From positions 1-23,211 of IMG/VR virus record IMGVR_UViG_3300030677_000023: 23,211 bases of DNA, one strand, 5' to 3'. Position numbers and translations under genes: made by a program. Of the stretch, positions 14,492-19,762 are shown piece after piece. Below the pieces are notes generated by a model, which saw only the letters and a program-made list of their open reading frames with translations, made no database searches and was not told the origin of the DNA. The DNA is from a virus. Within the stretch, counting starts at the first letter, position 1. Every line of letters begins with the position of its first letter.

Positions 14492-15663
14492 AAATCCTCC
14501 TCTGCTGGGAGATGGGCGCCGGCTACGGCCACCTCGCGTCCCTGCGCATCGCCGCCAAGGAACTGGTCAAGCGCGGCCACGAGTGCCTGTTCGCCGTCGC
14601 CGATACGCACGCCGCGCGGCATATCCTGGAGCCGGACCTCGGCCGCGTGTTCCATGCGCCACAGCAGTCGCGACCGGGCCATCAACTGCCGATGCAGTTC
14701 AGCCACGCCACGATCCTGTACAACGCCGGCTTCAACAACCCGGAGGAGCTGTCTCGCCGCATCAAGCACTGGTCGACGATGATGCTCAACCACCACGTCG
14801 ACGCCGTGGTCGCGGACTACTCGCCGATCGCGCTGGTCGCTGCGCGCGCACTCGGCTTGCCGCGGACGGTGATCGGCTGCGGATTCGACGTGCCGCCGCT
14901 GGTCGAGCCGTTCCCTGCGTTCCCTGTCTTCGGGTCCACCATCCCGGAGACGACGCTGATCCACAACGAGGAGGCCGTCTGCACGCTCCTCAACGGCGCT
15001 CTGGTCGACCTTGGCTTCGAGCCGTACGAGAAGCTGCAGCACATCTACTCCGGGGCGAAGCGGGCGCTGCTGACGTACGCGGAGATGGATCACTATGAGG
15101 GTCGGCAGGGCGACGAGTATCTGGGGTTGCCGGACGACGATCTGGTGAGCGAGAAACCGTGGCCCAGTAAGCACGCCAAGCGTGTGTTCGCCTACCTGCG
15201 GCCGCACGCCCACCTGGACGAGATGCTGGCGGCGCTGCGCGACTGCGACGCCGACGTGCTGCTGGTCGCCGACCAGATCGAGGCCCACTACCTGACGCCG
15301 TACCTACGACCAGGGCTATTTATGGCCACGCGTCTGACCAACCTGCGGCACCGCGCCCAACAGTGCGACGCCTGGCTCTCCTACTCACCCCACGGCACCT
15401 CGACCGAGATGCTGCTGGCCGGCAAGCCTGGTGTGGTCTGGCCGGACACGCTGGAGCGCGAGCTGGTGGGGCGTAGGCTGGCGCAGAGCGGCGGGGTCGT
15501 GGTGATGGGCGACGCGGATACCGGAGTCGACTACGCTCTTTCGATGGCGCTGGAGGAGGATTCGCTGCGGGAGGGAGCGGACCGGTTCGCCCAGAAATAC
15601 GCGGCGCAGGATCGGTCGATGATTCCAGCGCGGCTTGCAGACATTATTCTTTCGCCCAGATAG
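14488..15663 (+). CDS. GT-B-fold glycosyltransferase, UGT/MGT-like (391 aa)
   Basis: The N-terminus MKILLCWEMGAGYGH (1-15) with H15 matches the start of GT1/MurG-type transferases, whose early His often acts as base. The C-terminal domain has LSYSPHGTSTEMLLAGKP (297-314), the family's donor-binding HG.GT..E.L..G.P segment, followed by a WP. It should transfer a sugar from a nucleotide donor to an acceptor. The acceptor is unknown: modified phage DNA base, host cell-surface glycan, or a protein. No DNA-base hydroxymethylase is in the window. Length is normal. It starts by ATGA overlap, and its stop codon TAG lies inside the following tRNA. Confidence 0.85.
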   Translation: MKILLCWEMGAGYGHLASLRIAAKELVKRGHECLFAVADTHAARHILEPDLGRVFHAPQQSRPGHQLPMQFSHATILYNAGFNNPEELSRRIKHWSTMMLNHHVDAVVADYSPIALVAARALGLPRTVIGCGFDVPPLVEPFPAFPVFGSTIPETTLIHNEEAVCTLLNGALVDLGFEPYEKLQHIYSGAKRALLTYAEMDHYEGRQGDEYLGLPDDDLVSEKPWPSKHAKRVFAYLRPHAHLDEMLAALRDCDADVLLVADQIEAHYLTPYLRPGLFMATRLTNLRHRAQQCDAWLSYSPHGTSTEMLLAGKPGVVWPDTLERELVGRRLAQSGGVVVMGDADTGVDYALSMALEEDSLREGADRFAQKYAAQDRSMIPARLADIILSPR

Positions 15664-15730
15664 CTCAGCGGCAGAGCGCGCGGCCTGATGAACCGCGAGG
15701 TCCCGAGTTCAATCCTCGGTCTGGGCGCCA
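15654..15730 (+). tRNA. tRNA with anticodon GAT (Ile by anticodon) and an enlarged anticodon arm
   Basis: Acceptor GCCCAGA (15654-15660) pairs with TCTGGGC (15720-15726), G is the discriminator, and CCA is encoded (15728-15730). D-arm GCTC/GAGC and T-arm CCGAG-TTCAATC-CTCGG (15703-15719) are regular. The anticodon stem CGCGG (15679-15683) pairs with CCGCG (15693-15697), leaving a 9-nt loop, or a sixth C-A mismatched pair closing the 7-nt loop CTGATGA. The anticodon is GAT at 15687-15689 by comparison with E. coli tRNA-Ile(GAT). G37 and G73 are atypical for Ile, so charging is uncertain. It overlaps the glycosyltransferase stop by 10 bases. Confidence 0.85.
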
Positions 15731-15731
15731 C

Positions 15732-15760
15732 TTGACATAGCGATGAACCTAATGTCAAAT
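15732..15760 (+). promoter_or_regulatory. Promoter-like region with TTGACAT/ATGTCAA inverted repeat
   Basis: TTGACA (15732-15737), 17 nt and TCAAAT (15755-15760) could form a promoter for the peptidyl-tRNA hydrolase gene. The same bases hold an inverted repeat, TTGACAT (15732-15738) and ATGTCAA (15752-15758), with centres two helical turns apart, and one ATTTGACA on the minus strand (15760-15753). It may be a repressible promoter. The -10 is only a fair match. Confidence 0.5.
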
Positions 15761-15797
15761 AGTCCCGTGCATTGACCGTCCCGCCTCCGGCGAACTA

Positions 15798-16145
15798 CTG
15801 ACCGCGATCCTCGTCCGAACGGACCTGGGGATGCTGCCCGGCAAGATCGCCGCGCAGGCATCGCATGCGGCATGCCAATCGTTGATGTACGCGCTGCGCC
15901 TGCAACCTGAACTCCTCGAATCCTTCCTGGCCGCCCAGAATAGCGGTACGCGGCTCGTGCTGCGTGCGCCGCGCCCGTGGCACCTCCATGACGCCTACGA
16001 CGCAGCCACGCGCCTGGCGTTGCCCTGCGCGCTGTTTCACGACAGTGGCCCAGGAATCCCCGAACCAATTCTCACGGCGTGCGCCATCGGGCCGGCGCCG
16101 CGGGACCTGATCAGCCCGATCATCAAGCGGTTCAACTGTGTATAG
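15798..16145 (+). CDS. Peptidyl-tRNA hydrolase type 2 (PTH2), start codon unusual (115 aa)
   Basis: The sequence ILVRTDLGMLPGKIAAQASHA right after the proposed start is the hallmark PTH2 opening (..VRTDL.M..GKIAAQ.SHA). The end TACAIGPAPRDLISPIIK matches its final strand and helix. PTH2 frees tRNA from stalled peptidyl-tRNA. The core strand begins upstream of the only in-frame ATG (15831), and no ATG, GTG or TTG exists upstream in this frame before a TAA at 15750. I place the start at CTG 15798, which gives the normal PTH2 length; ATT 15771 is possible. A +1 frameshift from the short ATG frame at 15743/15752 is another option. No ribosome site helps to decide. Confidence 0.82.
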   Translation: MTAILVRTDLGMLPGKIAAQASHAACQSLMYALRLQPELLESFLAAQNSGTRLVLRAPRPWHLHDAYDAATRLALPCALFHDSGPGIPEPILTACAIGPAPRDLISPIIKRFNCV

Positions 16146-16154
16146 GGTAAGACC

Positions 16155-16427
16155 ATGAATACCAACAACATTACCAACTACCTAGACTACATCGCCTGGC
16201 GCGCGATGTGGCGTTCAAAGCACGCGACGCTGGTCGCCGAGATCCGGGCGAAGAAGCACATCTCCCGATCACCGCAGCAGGAGCCCGTAACGCAGCAGAA
16301 TGATCGATCCTGGTCTCAGCACTTGCTGCACGGGCTGAAGGCCGAAGCCACGGCGATGTACGCCGAACGGGCCGAGTCCAAGGAGATCAGCCGGAATCTG
16401 CGGGCGCAGTGGCGGAAGGCAGCTTGA
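16155..16427 (+). CDS. Small basic helical protein, last gene of the rightward block (90 aa)
   Basis: AGGGTAAGACC precedes the ATG at 16155. The protein is mainly helical, with an aromatic N-terminal part (YLDYIAWRAMWRSKH) and a Lys/Arg/Ala-rich C-terminal part. No family was recognised. Its last 41 bases overlap, on the opposite strand, the end of the leftward zinc protein (16387-16563), so the two blocks collide here without an evident terminator. Confidence 0.65.
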   Translation: MNTNNITNYLDYIAWRAMWRSKHATLVAEIRAKKHISRSPQQEPVTQQNDRSWSQHLLHGLKAEATAMYAERAESKEISRNLRAQWRKAA

Positions 16428-16563
16428 GTTTCTGCTTCAGGCGCCATGCGCGTTGCCGAGTAGCTTTGCACGGTCGGCAGTAGCGATTTCCTGCAACGCG
16501 GGGCAAGCCCCCACAATCGCTGCATCCGTGGCTACGGCTGTACTGCTTTCCTCTGTTATTCAT
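16387..16563 (-). CDS. Small zinc-finger-like protein (58 aa)
   Basis: On the minus strand, ATG at 16563-16561 opens a 58-residue frame. It holds two knuckles, CSDCGG (from residue 14) and YCRPCK (from residue 28), plus an Arg/Lys-rich tail (TRQRAWRLKQKLKL). This is a typical small four-Cys zinc protein as found in phages, probably binding nucleic acid or RNA polymerase. The start codon directly abuts a perfect 14-bp hairpin, and a weak GAG ribosome site lies inside that stem, so translation is likely controlled by the structure. It is the last gene of the leftward block and overlaps the convergent rightward gene by 41 bases. Confidence 0.75.
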   Translation of the reverse strand: MNNRGKQYSRSHGCSDCGGLPRVAGNRYCRPCKATRQRAWRLKQKLKLPSATAPADSG

Positions 16564-16600
16564 CGTTACTCAATGTTCCATGCGGCAACATTGAGTAACG
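16564..16600 (-). promoter_or_regulatory. Perfect 14-bp hairpin immediately upstream of an ATG
   Basis: CGTTACTCAATGTT (16564-16577) and its exact reverse complement (16587-16600) flank a 9-nt loop. The stem ends at the base before the ATG of the 58-aa gene (16563). It lacks a T-run on either strand, so it is not a usual terminator. It probably acts as a translational switch, a protein operator (as for phage coat or RegA-like control) or an RNA-processing site. Confidence 0.8.
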
Positions 16601-16602
16601 TA

Positions 16603-16710
16603 TCACCGAATAATCGTCCCCGCCACCCTGCACGAGTGCACGCCCCACACCAGCAGCGCCGCCGCACCAGGCCACATCAGCACCGCCGGCAGCAGCCGCG
16701 CCAGGACCAT
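16603..16710 (-). CDS. Tiny single-helix membrane peptide (35 aa)
   Basis: ATG at 16710-16708 overlaps the KOW gene stop (TGATG). Residues about 5-25 (RLLPAVLMWPGAAALLVWGV) form one transmembrane helix followed by a short basic tail. No family can be assigned. Tight coupling and a clean membrane profile support it as real. Phage single-helix peptides often disturb host membrane or block host proteins, but that is inference only. Confidence 0.55.
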   Translation of the reverse strand: MVLARLLPAVLMWPGAAALLVWGVHSCRVAGTIIR

Positions 16711-16895
16711 CAGGCGGACTCGACCTCGCCGGGCCGGTACAGCACCACCAGCGACCGGAAGCGCACGGAGAGGCGCCCGTTGCGGTCGATCTTCTCGATG
16801 GTGCCCTGGCGGTCCTTCATGAGGCCCGCTTTGACCTTTACGGTATCGCCCTCGGCGTAGGAGGTAGTAGAGGAGCCAAAACGCTTCGCGCTCAT
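16710..16895 (-). CDS. KOW-domain protein (61 aa)
   Basis: Residues about 16-43 (GDTVKVKAGLMKDRQGTIEK) form a KOW motif, the RNA/protein-binding turn found in NusG, ribosomal L24 and some phage proteins. Here it stands nearly alone in a tiny protein. It might modify host RNA polymerase or bind RNA during transcription. The start ATG overlaps the previous stop (ATGA), and its stop overlaps the next ATG. Confidence 0.8.
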   Translation of the reverse strand: MSAKRFGSSTTSYAEGDTVKVKAGLMKDRQGTIEKIDRNGRLSVRFRSLVVLYRPGEVESA

Positions 16896-17164
16896 GATGC
16901 ACGGGCCACCTTCTGCTCGCGGCGCGCGGCCTTGAGGATGCGTTTCTGCTGCCGCGCCGAGATGTCGAGGTCGCGGCGCTGCTGGCGCAGGAAGTTGCCC
17001 TTGCCGGTGTGGATCGCCAGGACGGGATCGAGTGTGATCCTGCTACCGCGCATGCGGTGCGTGCGTTCCGGCGCTCCGCTGCGGGTCCGTTCAGCCATCG
17101 GCACTGCACCGATGCCGAGCATCATCGCTGCTACGAGTGCCGCACGGTTCTTGAGACTATTCAT
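16892..17164 (-). CDS. Basic protein with hydrophobic N-terminal segment (90 aa)
   Basis: ATG at 17164 is preceded by GGTGAGGAG and overlaps the previous gene by 8 bases; a longer start (17179) is not supported by a ribosome site. Residues about 8-25 (AALVAAMMLGIGAVPMA) look like a signal peptide or membrane anchor. The remainder is very Arg/Lys/Gln-rich, with a helical QQRRDLDIS...QQKRILKAARREQ end. The function is unknown; a secreted or membrane-tethered nucleic-acid-binding peptide is possible. Confidence 0.65.
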   Translation of the reverse strand: MNSLKNRAALVAAMMLGIGAVPMAERTRSGAPERTHRMRGSRITLDPVLAIHTGKGNFLRQQRRDLDISARQQKRILKAARREQKVARAS

Positions 17165-17390
17165 CGCCCGTCTCCTCACCTTCCGGCAGCTCGCCGGCCG
17201 TCTCGACCTTGGTCCCGGCCTGCAGCGCCGCGACGAGGTCTTCCTGGCTGGCGACCGAGGCGGTCAGCAGACCGCCGGCAACATGGCGCTTGGCGGCGGC
17301 GGGGGTGGAAGCTCGCACCAGGTGAGTTCCGGCGGGGACATCGACGGGGACGACGATGGCGTAGATTCGCTTGACGGCTGCATTGGACAC
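17157..17390 (-). CDS. Conserved small phage protein (77 aa)
   Basis: The GTG at 17390 has AGAAGGAACC upstream at the correct distance, so I chose it over the longer frame. The protein begins with strands (RIYAIVVPVDVPAGTHLVRA), then STPAAAKRHVA and a helix-turn ASQEDLVAALQAGTKVE. That layout is familiar to me from other phages, with no function known. Its codons are strongly G/C-ending. It overlaps the C-terminal part of the upstream gene by 127 bases, which is unusual here. Confidence 0.72.
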   Translation of the reverse strand: MSNAAVKRIYAIVVPVDVPAGTHLVRASTPAAAKRHVAGGLLTASVASQEDLVAALQAGTKVETAGELPEGEETGDE

Positions 17391-17650
17391 GGTATGGTTC
17401 CTTCTGTGGTTGAGGGTACAACGATAGCTTGTTCGATGGGCTTTAGGCCCGGGAAGAGAAGATAAAAGCGCCACTTGCTCGGCTCGCGCCGCAGGTTCCT
17501 GACGCGCCCACCATCGACGTACCGCAGGAAGTCCCCGCAGCACATCTCCTGCTCTTTGCAGTATTGGTAGGTGGGACAGTTGTCGCAGGGCGTGGGTTCG
17601 TCGGCCTTGAGGATATCGTGGCGTATTAGGTGATGGTTCGCGGTGCTCAT
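17264..17650 (-). CDS. Cysteine-rich protein with a Pro/Ser-rich C-terminal extension (128 aa)
   Basis: ATG at 17650 overlaps the previous stop (ATGA). Residues about 20-40 contain CDNCPTYQYCKEQEMCC, a Cys cluster fit for zinc or an iron-sulphur site, followed by a basic/aromatic stretch (LRREPSKWRFYLLFPG). From about residue 85 the chain is Ser/Pro-rich and lies in a shadow frame of the next gene, so the original protein probably ended earlier or has an over-printed tail. Confidence 0.65.
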   Translation of the reverse strand: MSTANHHLIRHDILKADEPTPCDNCPTYQYCKEQEMCCGDFLRYVDGGRVRNLRREPSKWRFYLLFPGLKPIEQAIVVPSTTEGTIPCPMQPSSESTPSSSPSMSPPELTWCELPPPPPPSAMLPAVC

Positions 17651-18141
17651 CGGGGTGCTCCAATCCAGACCTTGTCCTTCATGAGAGCCATCCGTTGGCG
17701 GAATTGACGCATCTCCGTATCCACTTCAAACCACTGAGAGCGGCCGTTCTTCATCTTGTTGGAGCCGACGTGCGCGATCGCGTGGATCTTGCCGTGCTGG
17801 TCGACTCGCACTCTGCCCAAACGCCGGGGCAGTTCCTCCCACGACTGCACGCCGATGGACTGGCATACCCGGAAGATCCAGAATCCCGTCAGATTGACCG
17901 CGCCCAGGTACTGCTGTTTGAGCTGGTTGCTGAAGAGGACGGGGGACTCCAGGATGTAGCGGATGTCGTCCCCGCCTTTCACCATGTCGGCCATGTGCAC
18001 GTAGGCGACGACCTGGCCAAACTTGGCCTCGATCGCCACGCTGCCAATATGCACCATGCGCTCCTCCAGCACCAGACGCTCGTCGACGAGCGGTGGAGCA
18101 TCGGGTGCTGGAGGGTCGGCTATGGTGCGGACGTCGCTCAT
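17647..18141 (-). CDS. Conserved phage protein, paralogue of the gene at 12752-13105 (164 aa)
   Basis: It starts at ATG 18141 by overlap with the HTH gene stop (ATGA). The N-terminal ~25 residues are Pro/Asp-rich and disordered. A central part with QVVAYVHMADMVKGGDD is followed by WIFRVCQSIGVQSWEELPRR, then RVRVDQHGKIHAIAH. The last two blocks align in order with the rightward 117-aa protein. It may be a small beta-domain protein. It follows the HTH regulator in its operon and may be expressed with it. Confidence 0.75.
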   Translation of the reverse strand: MSDVRTIADPPAPDAPPLVDERLVLEERMVHIGSVAIEAKFGQVVAYVHMADMVKGGDDIRYILESPVLFSNQLKQQYLGAVNLTGFWIFRVCQSIGVQSWEELPRRLGRVRVDQHGKIHAIAHVGSNKMKNGRSQWFEVDTEMRQFRQRMALMKDKVWIGAPR

Positions 18142-18398
18142 TCGGCGATGGGGACGTACCGCTTCAGCGCGCGACGCGCCGACGCTGCGATCTCGCTCGT
18201 CGACAGCATCACCCAGGCTGCGATGGCCGCCGGCCGCGGGATGTCCGTCGCCGCAGAATCGGTCTGCGGGTCGCCGAGCCAGCGGTGCACGGTTCTCACC
18301 GACACGCCCATCAGCTTGGCGAATGCCGCTACGGCGAGGTAGTACGGCAGCTCGGGGTGCGCGTCCTGGATCAGCTTTTTGAGCGACTCTCTGTTCAT
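18138..18398 (-). CDS. HTH transcription regulator, probably translated from a leaderless mRNA (86 aa)
   Basis: Residues about 19-42 (YYLAVAAFAKLMGVSVRTVHRWLG) form a helix-turn-helix of the Xre/Cro type. A linker and helical PRPAAIAAWVML part follow and may dimerise. A near-perfect promoter (TTGACA-17-TATACT, 18433-18405) ends only 6 bases before the ATG, so the predicted +1 is the A of the start codon. No ribosome site is present. Leaderless expression is known for lambda CI from PRM. The -35 overlaps an ATTTGACA motif, so autoregulation is likely. It ends by ATGA overlap. Confidence 0.82.
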   Translation of the reverse strand: MNRESLKKLIQDAHPELPYYLAVAAFAKLMGVSVRTVHRWLGDPQTDSAATDIPRPAAIAAWVMLSTSEIAASARRALKRYVPIAE

Positions 18399-18404
18399 GG
18401 TGGG

Positions 18405-18433
18405 AGTATAGGGTTGATGATCTGACGTGTCAA
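18405..18433 (-). promoter_or_regulatory. Near-consensus sigma70 promoter for the HTH regulator
   Basis: On the minus strand TTGACA (18433-18428), 17 nt and TATACT (18410-18405) are close to consensus. ATTTGACA (18435-18428) covers the -35, and the surrounding CTGAC...GTCAG (18422-18441) forms an inverted repeat, the expected shape for a repressor site. The first transcribed base should be 18398. Confidence 0.8.
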
Positions 18434-18437
18434 ATTG

Positions 18438-19010
18438 TCAGTCCGCACCGAACACCTGCTCCATCACCACCACGGATCGGGGACCAAAGAATGCCGCCTG
18501 CTCATCGGCACGCGCACCTTCTTCGGTTTCGGCCGGTTCGCCCAGGCTGACCGCAGGAAGGGATCGGACGGCAGCGTCACCTTCTGCTGGCCGATCGGTT
18601 TGATGCGACGCAGCACCATGTGGTTCTCGCCGAAGTAGTTGGGCCGGATCAGCAGCTCCTGGTTGTCGGGGTGCGTCCGGCGCCCCAGATGCAGGATGTA
18701 GCCCAGCACCTGAAATGCACTCTTGAAGCCGTGCCAAAACACTTTCGTCATATTCATCATCGGTGAGTTTCCTTTTCTGTTTGCAGTGGTACAGCGTGAG
18801 TACGTTCGTCTCTTTCAGCCAGCTTCGCAGCAGCGCCTCGATCAGCGCCGGCCGATGGCCGCTCAGCAGCTCGCCGACGTACGGCCCGCGCAGCTTCAGG
18901 TCGACCGCTCGCGCCAGGTCGCGCGGGATACGGACGTCCCAGCGGGTCAGCGGGACGTTCTTTGTGCGGTGCGCAATCCGCGGCAGACGGGGCAGCTTGC
19001 TGGTCTTCAA
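18438..19010 (-). CDS. Ribbon-type DNA-binding-like protein; long overlapping 3' tail (190 aa as open frame)
   Basis: It starts at TTG 19010, which overlaps the previous TGA (TTGA). The first ~70 residues hold a basic N-terminus, VRIPRDLARAVDLKL and ALIEALLRSWLKE, the kind of strand-helix-helix layout seen in CopG/Arc-like phage regulators. After about residue 85 the frame overlaps the 98-aa gene for some 300 bases. It uses poor codons and looks like shadow sequence (PASGAPDAPRQPG...), running into the next promoter. Probably the real protein is short and its stop was lost. The N-terminal part is well supported; the tail is not. Confidence 0.6.
   Translation of the reverse strand: MKTSKLPRLPRIAHRTKNVPLTRWDVRIPRDLARAVDLKLRGPYVGELLSGHRPALIEALLRSWLKETNVLTLYHCKQKRKLTDDEYDESVLARLQECISGAGLHPASGAPDAPRQPGAADPAQLLRREPHGAASHQTDRPAEGDAAVRSLPAVSLGEPAETEEGARADEQAAFFGPRSVVVMEQVFGAD
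18464..18760 (-). CDS. Basic phage protein of unknown function (98 aa)
   Basis: ATG at 18760 has AAAAGGAAA upstream. The frame is strongly G/C-ending from about codon 15 to its stop, unlike the overlapping longer frame. Residues about 12-25 (FKSAFQVLGYILHLG) are hydrophobic and helical. The rest is basic, with LLIRPNYFGENHMVLRRI and a Pro/Arg/Lys-rich end. No family was recognised. It lies just before the promoter of the HTH gene. Confidence 0.72.
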   Translation of the reverse strand: MMNMTKVFWHGFKSAFQVLGYILHLGRRTHPDNQELLIRPNYFGENHMVLRRIKPIGQQKVTLPSDPFLRSAWANRPKPKKVRVPMSRRHSLVPDPWW

Positions 19011-19138
19011 GGTGCGTGGCGCTCGCTGATCATCTGCTCTTTCAGGCTGTACGCCCAGACCGACAGCAGGATGCCGAGCAGGCCGATCCAGATGAGGGGT
19101 TCGAGGGCGAGGAGGAGCAGGCGGCTACGCAGTTTCAA
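19007..19138 (-). CDS. Tiny single-helix membrane protein (43 aa)
   Basis: TTG at 19138 overlaps the end of the upstream gene, and the TGA at 19009-19007 overlaps the next TTG. The sequence has a basic start (LKLRSR), one clear transmembrane helix (about 7-30, with IWIGLLGILLSVWAY), and a charged tail. No homology is recognisable. It is supported by couplings on both sides and by the clean N-in membrane profile. Confidence 0.55.
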   Translation of the reverse strand: MKLRSRLLLLALEPLIWIGLLGILLSVWAYSLKEQMISERHAP

Positions 19139-19463
19139 GCGGCTTTCTCCTGGCCCAGTACGGCACCTCCTGCTTCGGGTACTCGGACTCGAATCCGGCC
19201 TCGCGCAGCAGAGCGAGCGTCAGCTCCCCGGCCTTAGTCAACTCCCAGTGCCCACGCTGTTTAGACACGTCGTGCAGCACCCACACGACCATCCCCTTCT
19301 CGCACAACTGACGGCCAGCACCAACATAGTGCGGAAACCGGGGACCGTCGTCGTATACCGTGCAGTGGCCGGCGTCGATGATCTGCAACATGATGATCTG
19401 CCGCTTGCTGATCGACAGAAAGAACGCGGTATTGGTGACGTGGTCACGGAAGATCGTGTTCAT
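19125..19463 (-). CDS. Winged-helix-like phage protein (112 aa)
   Basis: It starts at ATG 19463 by ATGA overlap; a longer frame to 19586 would lie inside the upstream gene. The order SISKRQIIMLQIIDAG, then GRQLCEKGMVVWVLHD, then HWELTKAGELTLALLREAG resembles a winged-helix domain of phage DNA-binding proteins (helix, helix-turn, wing TKAG). It might be a repressor or accessory factor. No catalytic residues are seen. Confidence 0.7.
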   Translation of the reverse strand: MNTIFRDHVTNTAFFLSISKRQIIMLQIIDAGHCTVYDDGPRFPHYVGAGRQLCEKGMVVWVLHDVSKQRGHWELTKAGELTLALLREAGFESEYPKQEVPYWARRKPLETA

Positions 19464-19669
19464 TCCATGCGCTCCCAGTCGAACAACTGCCGCGTCATGT
19501 CGCTCAGTTTCACCGCTAGGCCGTGGTCGATCACCTCGACGTAACGGCCATCGACGACGCGCAGGTTCTTCATGCGGCAGGGGCACAGCGGCTTACCCGC
19601 CTGGGGGCCGATGCAGTTGCAGGCGTGGGAACCGCTAGGACTGGTCTTTAATTCGTACGCTTTGTTCAT
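19460..19669 (-). CDS. Small cysteine-containing protein (69 aa)
   Basis: ATG at 19669 lies a few bases after the previous tiny gene. Four Cys in ACNCIGPQAGKPLCPCRM (about residues 16-33) form two CxC pairs, fit for a zinc knuckle. The C-terminal part is beta-like and then helical (LSDMTRQLFDWERME). No known family. It ends by ATGA overlap with the winged-helix-like gene. Confidence 0.68.
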   Translation of the reverse strand: MNKAYELKTSPSGSHACNCIGPQAGKPLCPCRMKNLRVVDGRYVEVIDHGLAVKLSDMTRQLFDWERME

Positions 19670-19678
19670 GGTGTCATC

Positions 19679-19762
19679 CTACCAGTGTTTATTGATCCAC
19701 AGAACCAGCAAGAGGGTGAGTCCGACGCCCTCCGCGACGAAGTGCACATAGACATGAATCAT
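19679..19762 (-). CDS. Tiny membrane peptide (27 aa)
   Basis: ATG at 19762 overlaps the previous stop (ATGA) and TAG ends it at 19679. Residues about 8-22 (FVAEGVGLTLLLVLW) suit a short membrane helix, flanked by His and Lys. It is too short to be sure. The exact coupling and its membrane character, like those of two other peptides in this block, support it. Confidence 0.42.
   Translation of the reverse strand: MIHVYVHFVAEGVGLTLLLVLWINKHW

Noticed and set aside
15531-15758. 75-aa minus frame across the tRNA
   Set aside because: It is the usual antisense frame that arises over tRNA genes (ending in IELGTSRF-like sequence), not a protein gene.
16453-16860. 135-aa plus-strand frame after the rightward block
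   Set aside because: It lies opposite three better-supported minus genes (zinc protein, membrane peptide, KOW protein) and crosses the hairpin; no ribosome site.
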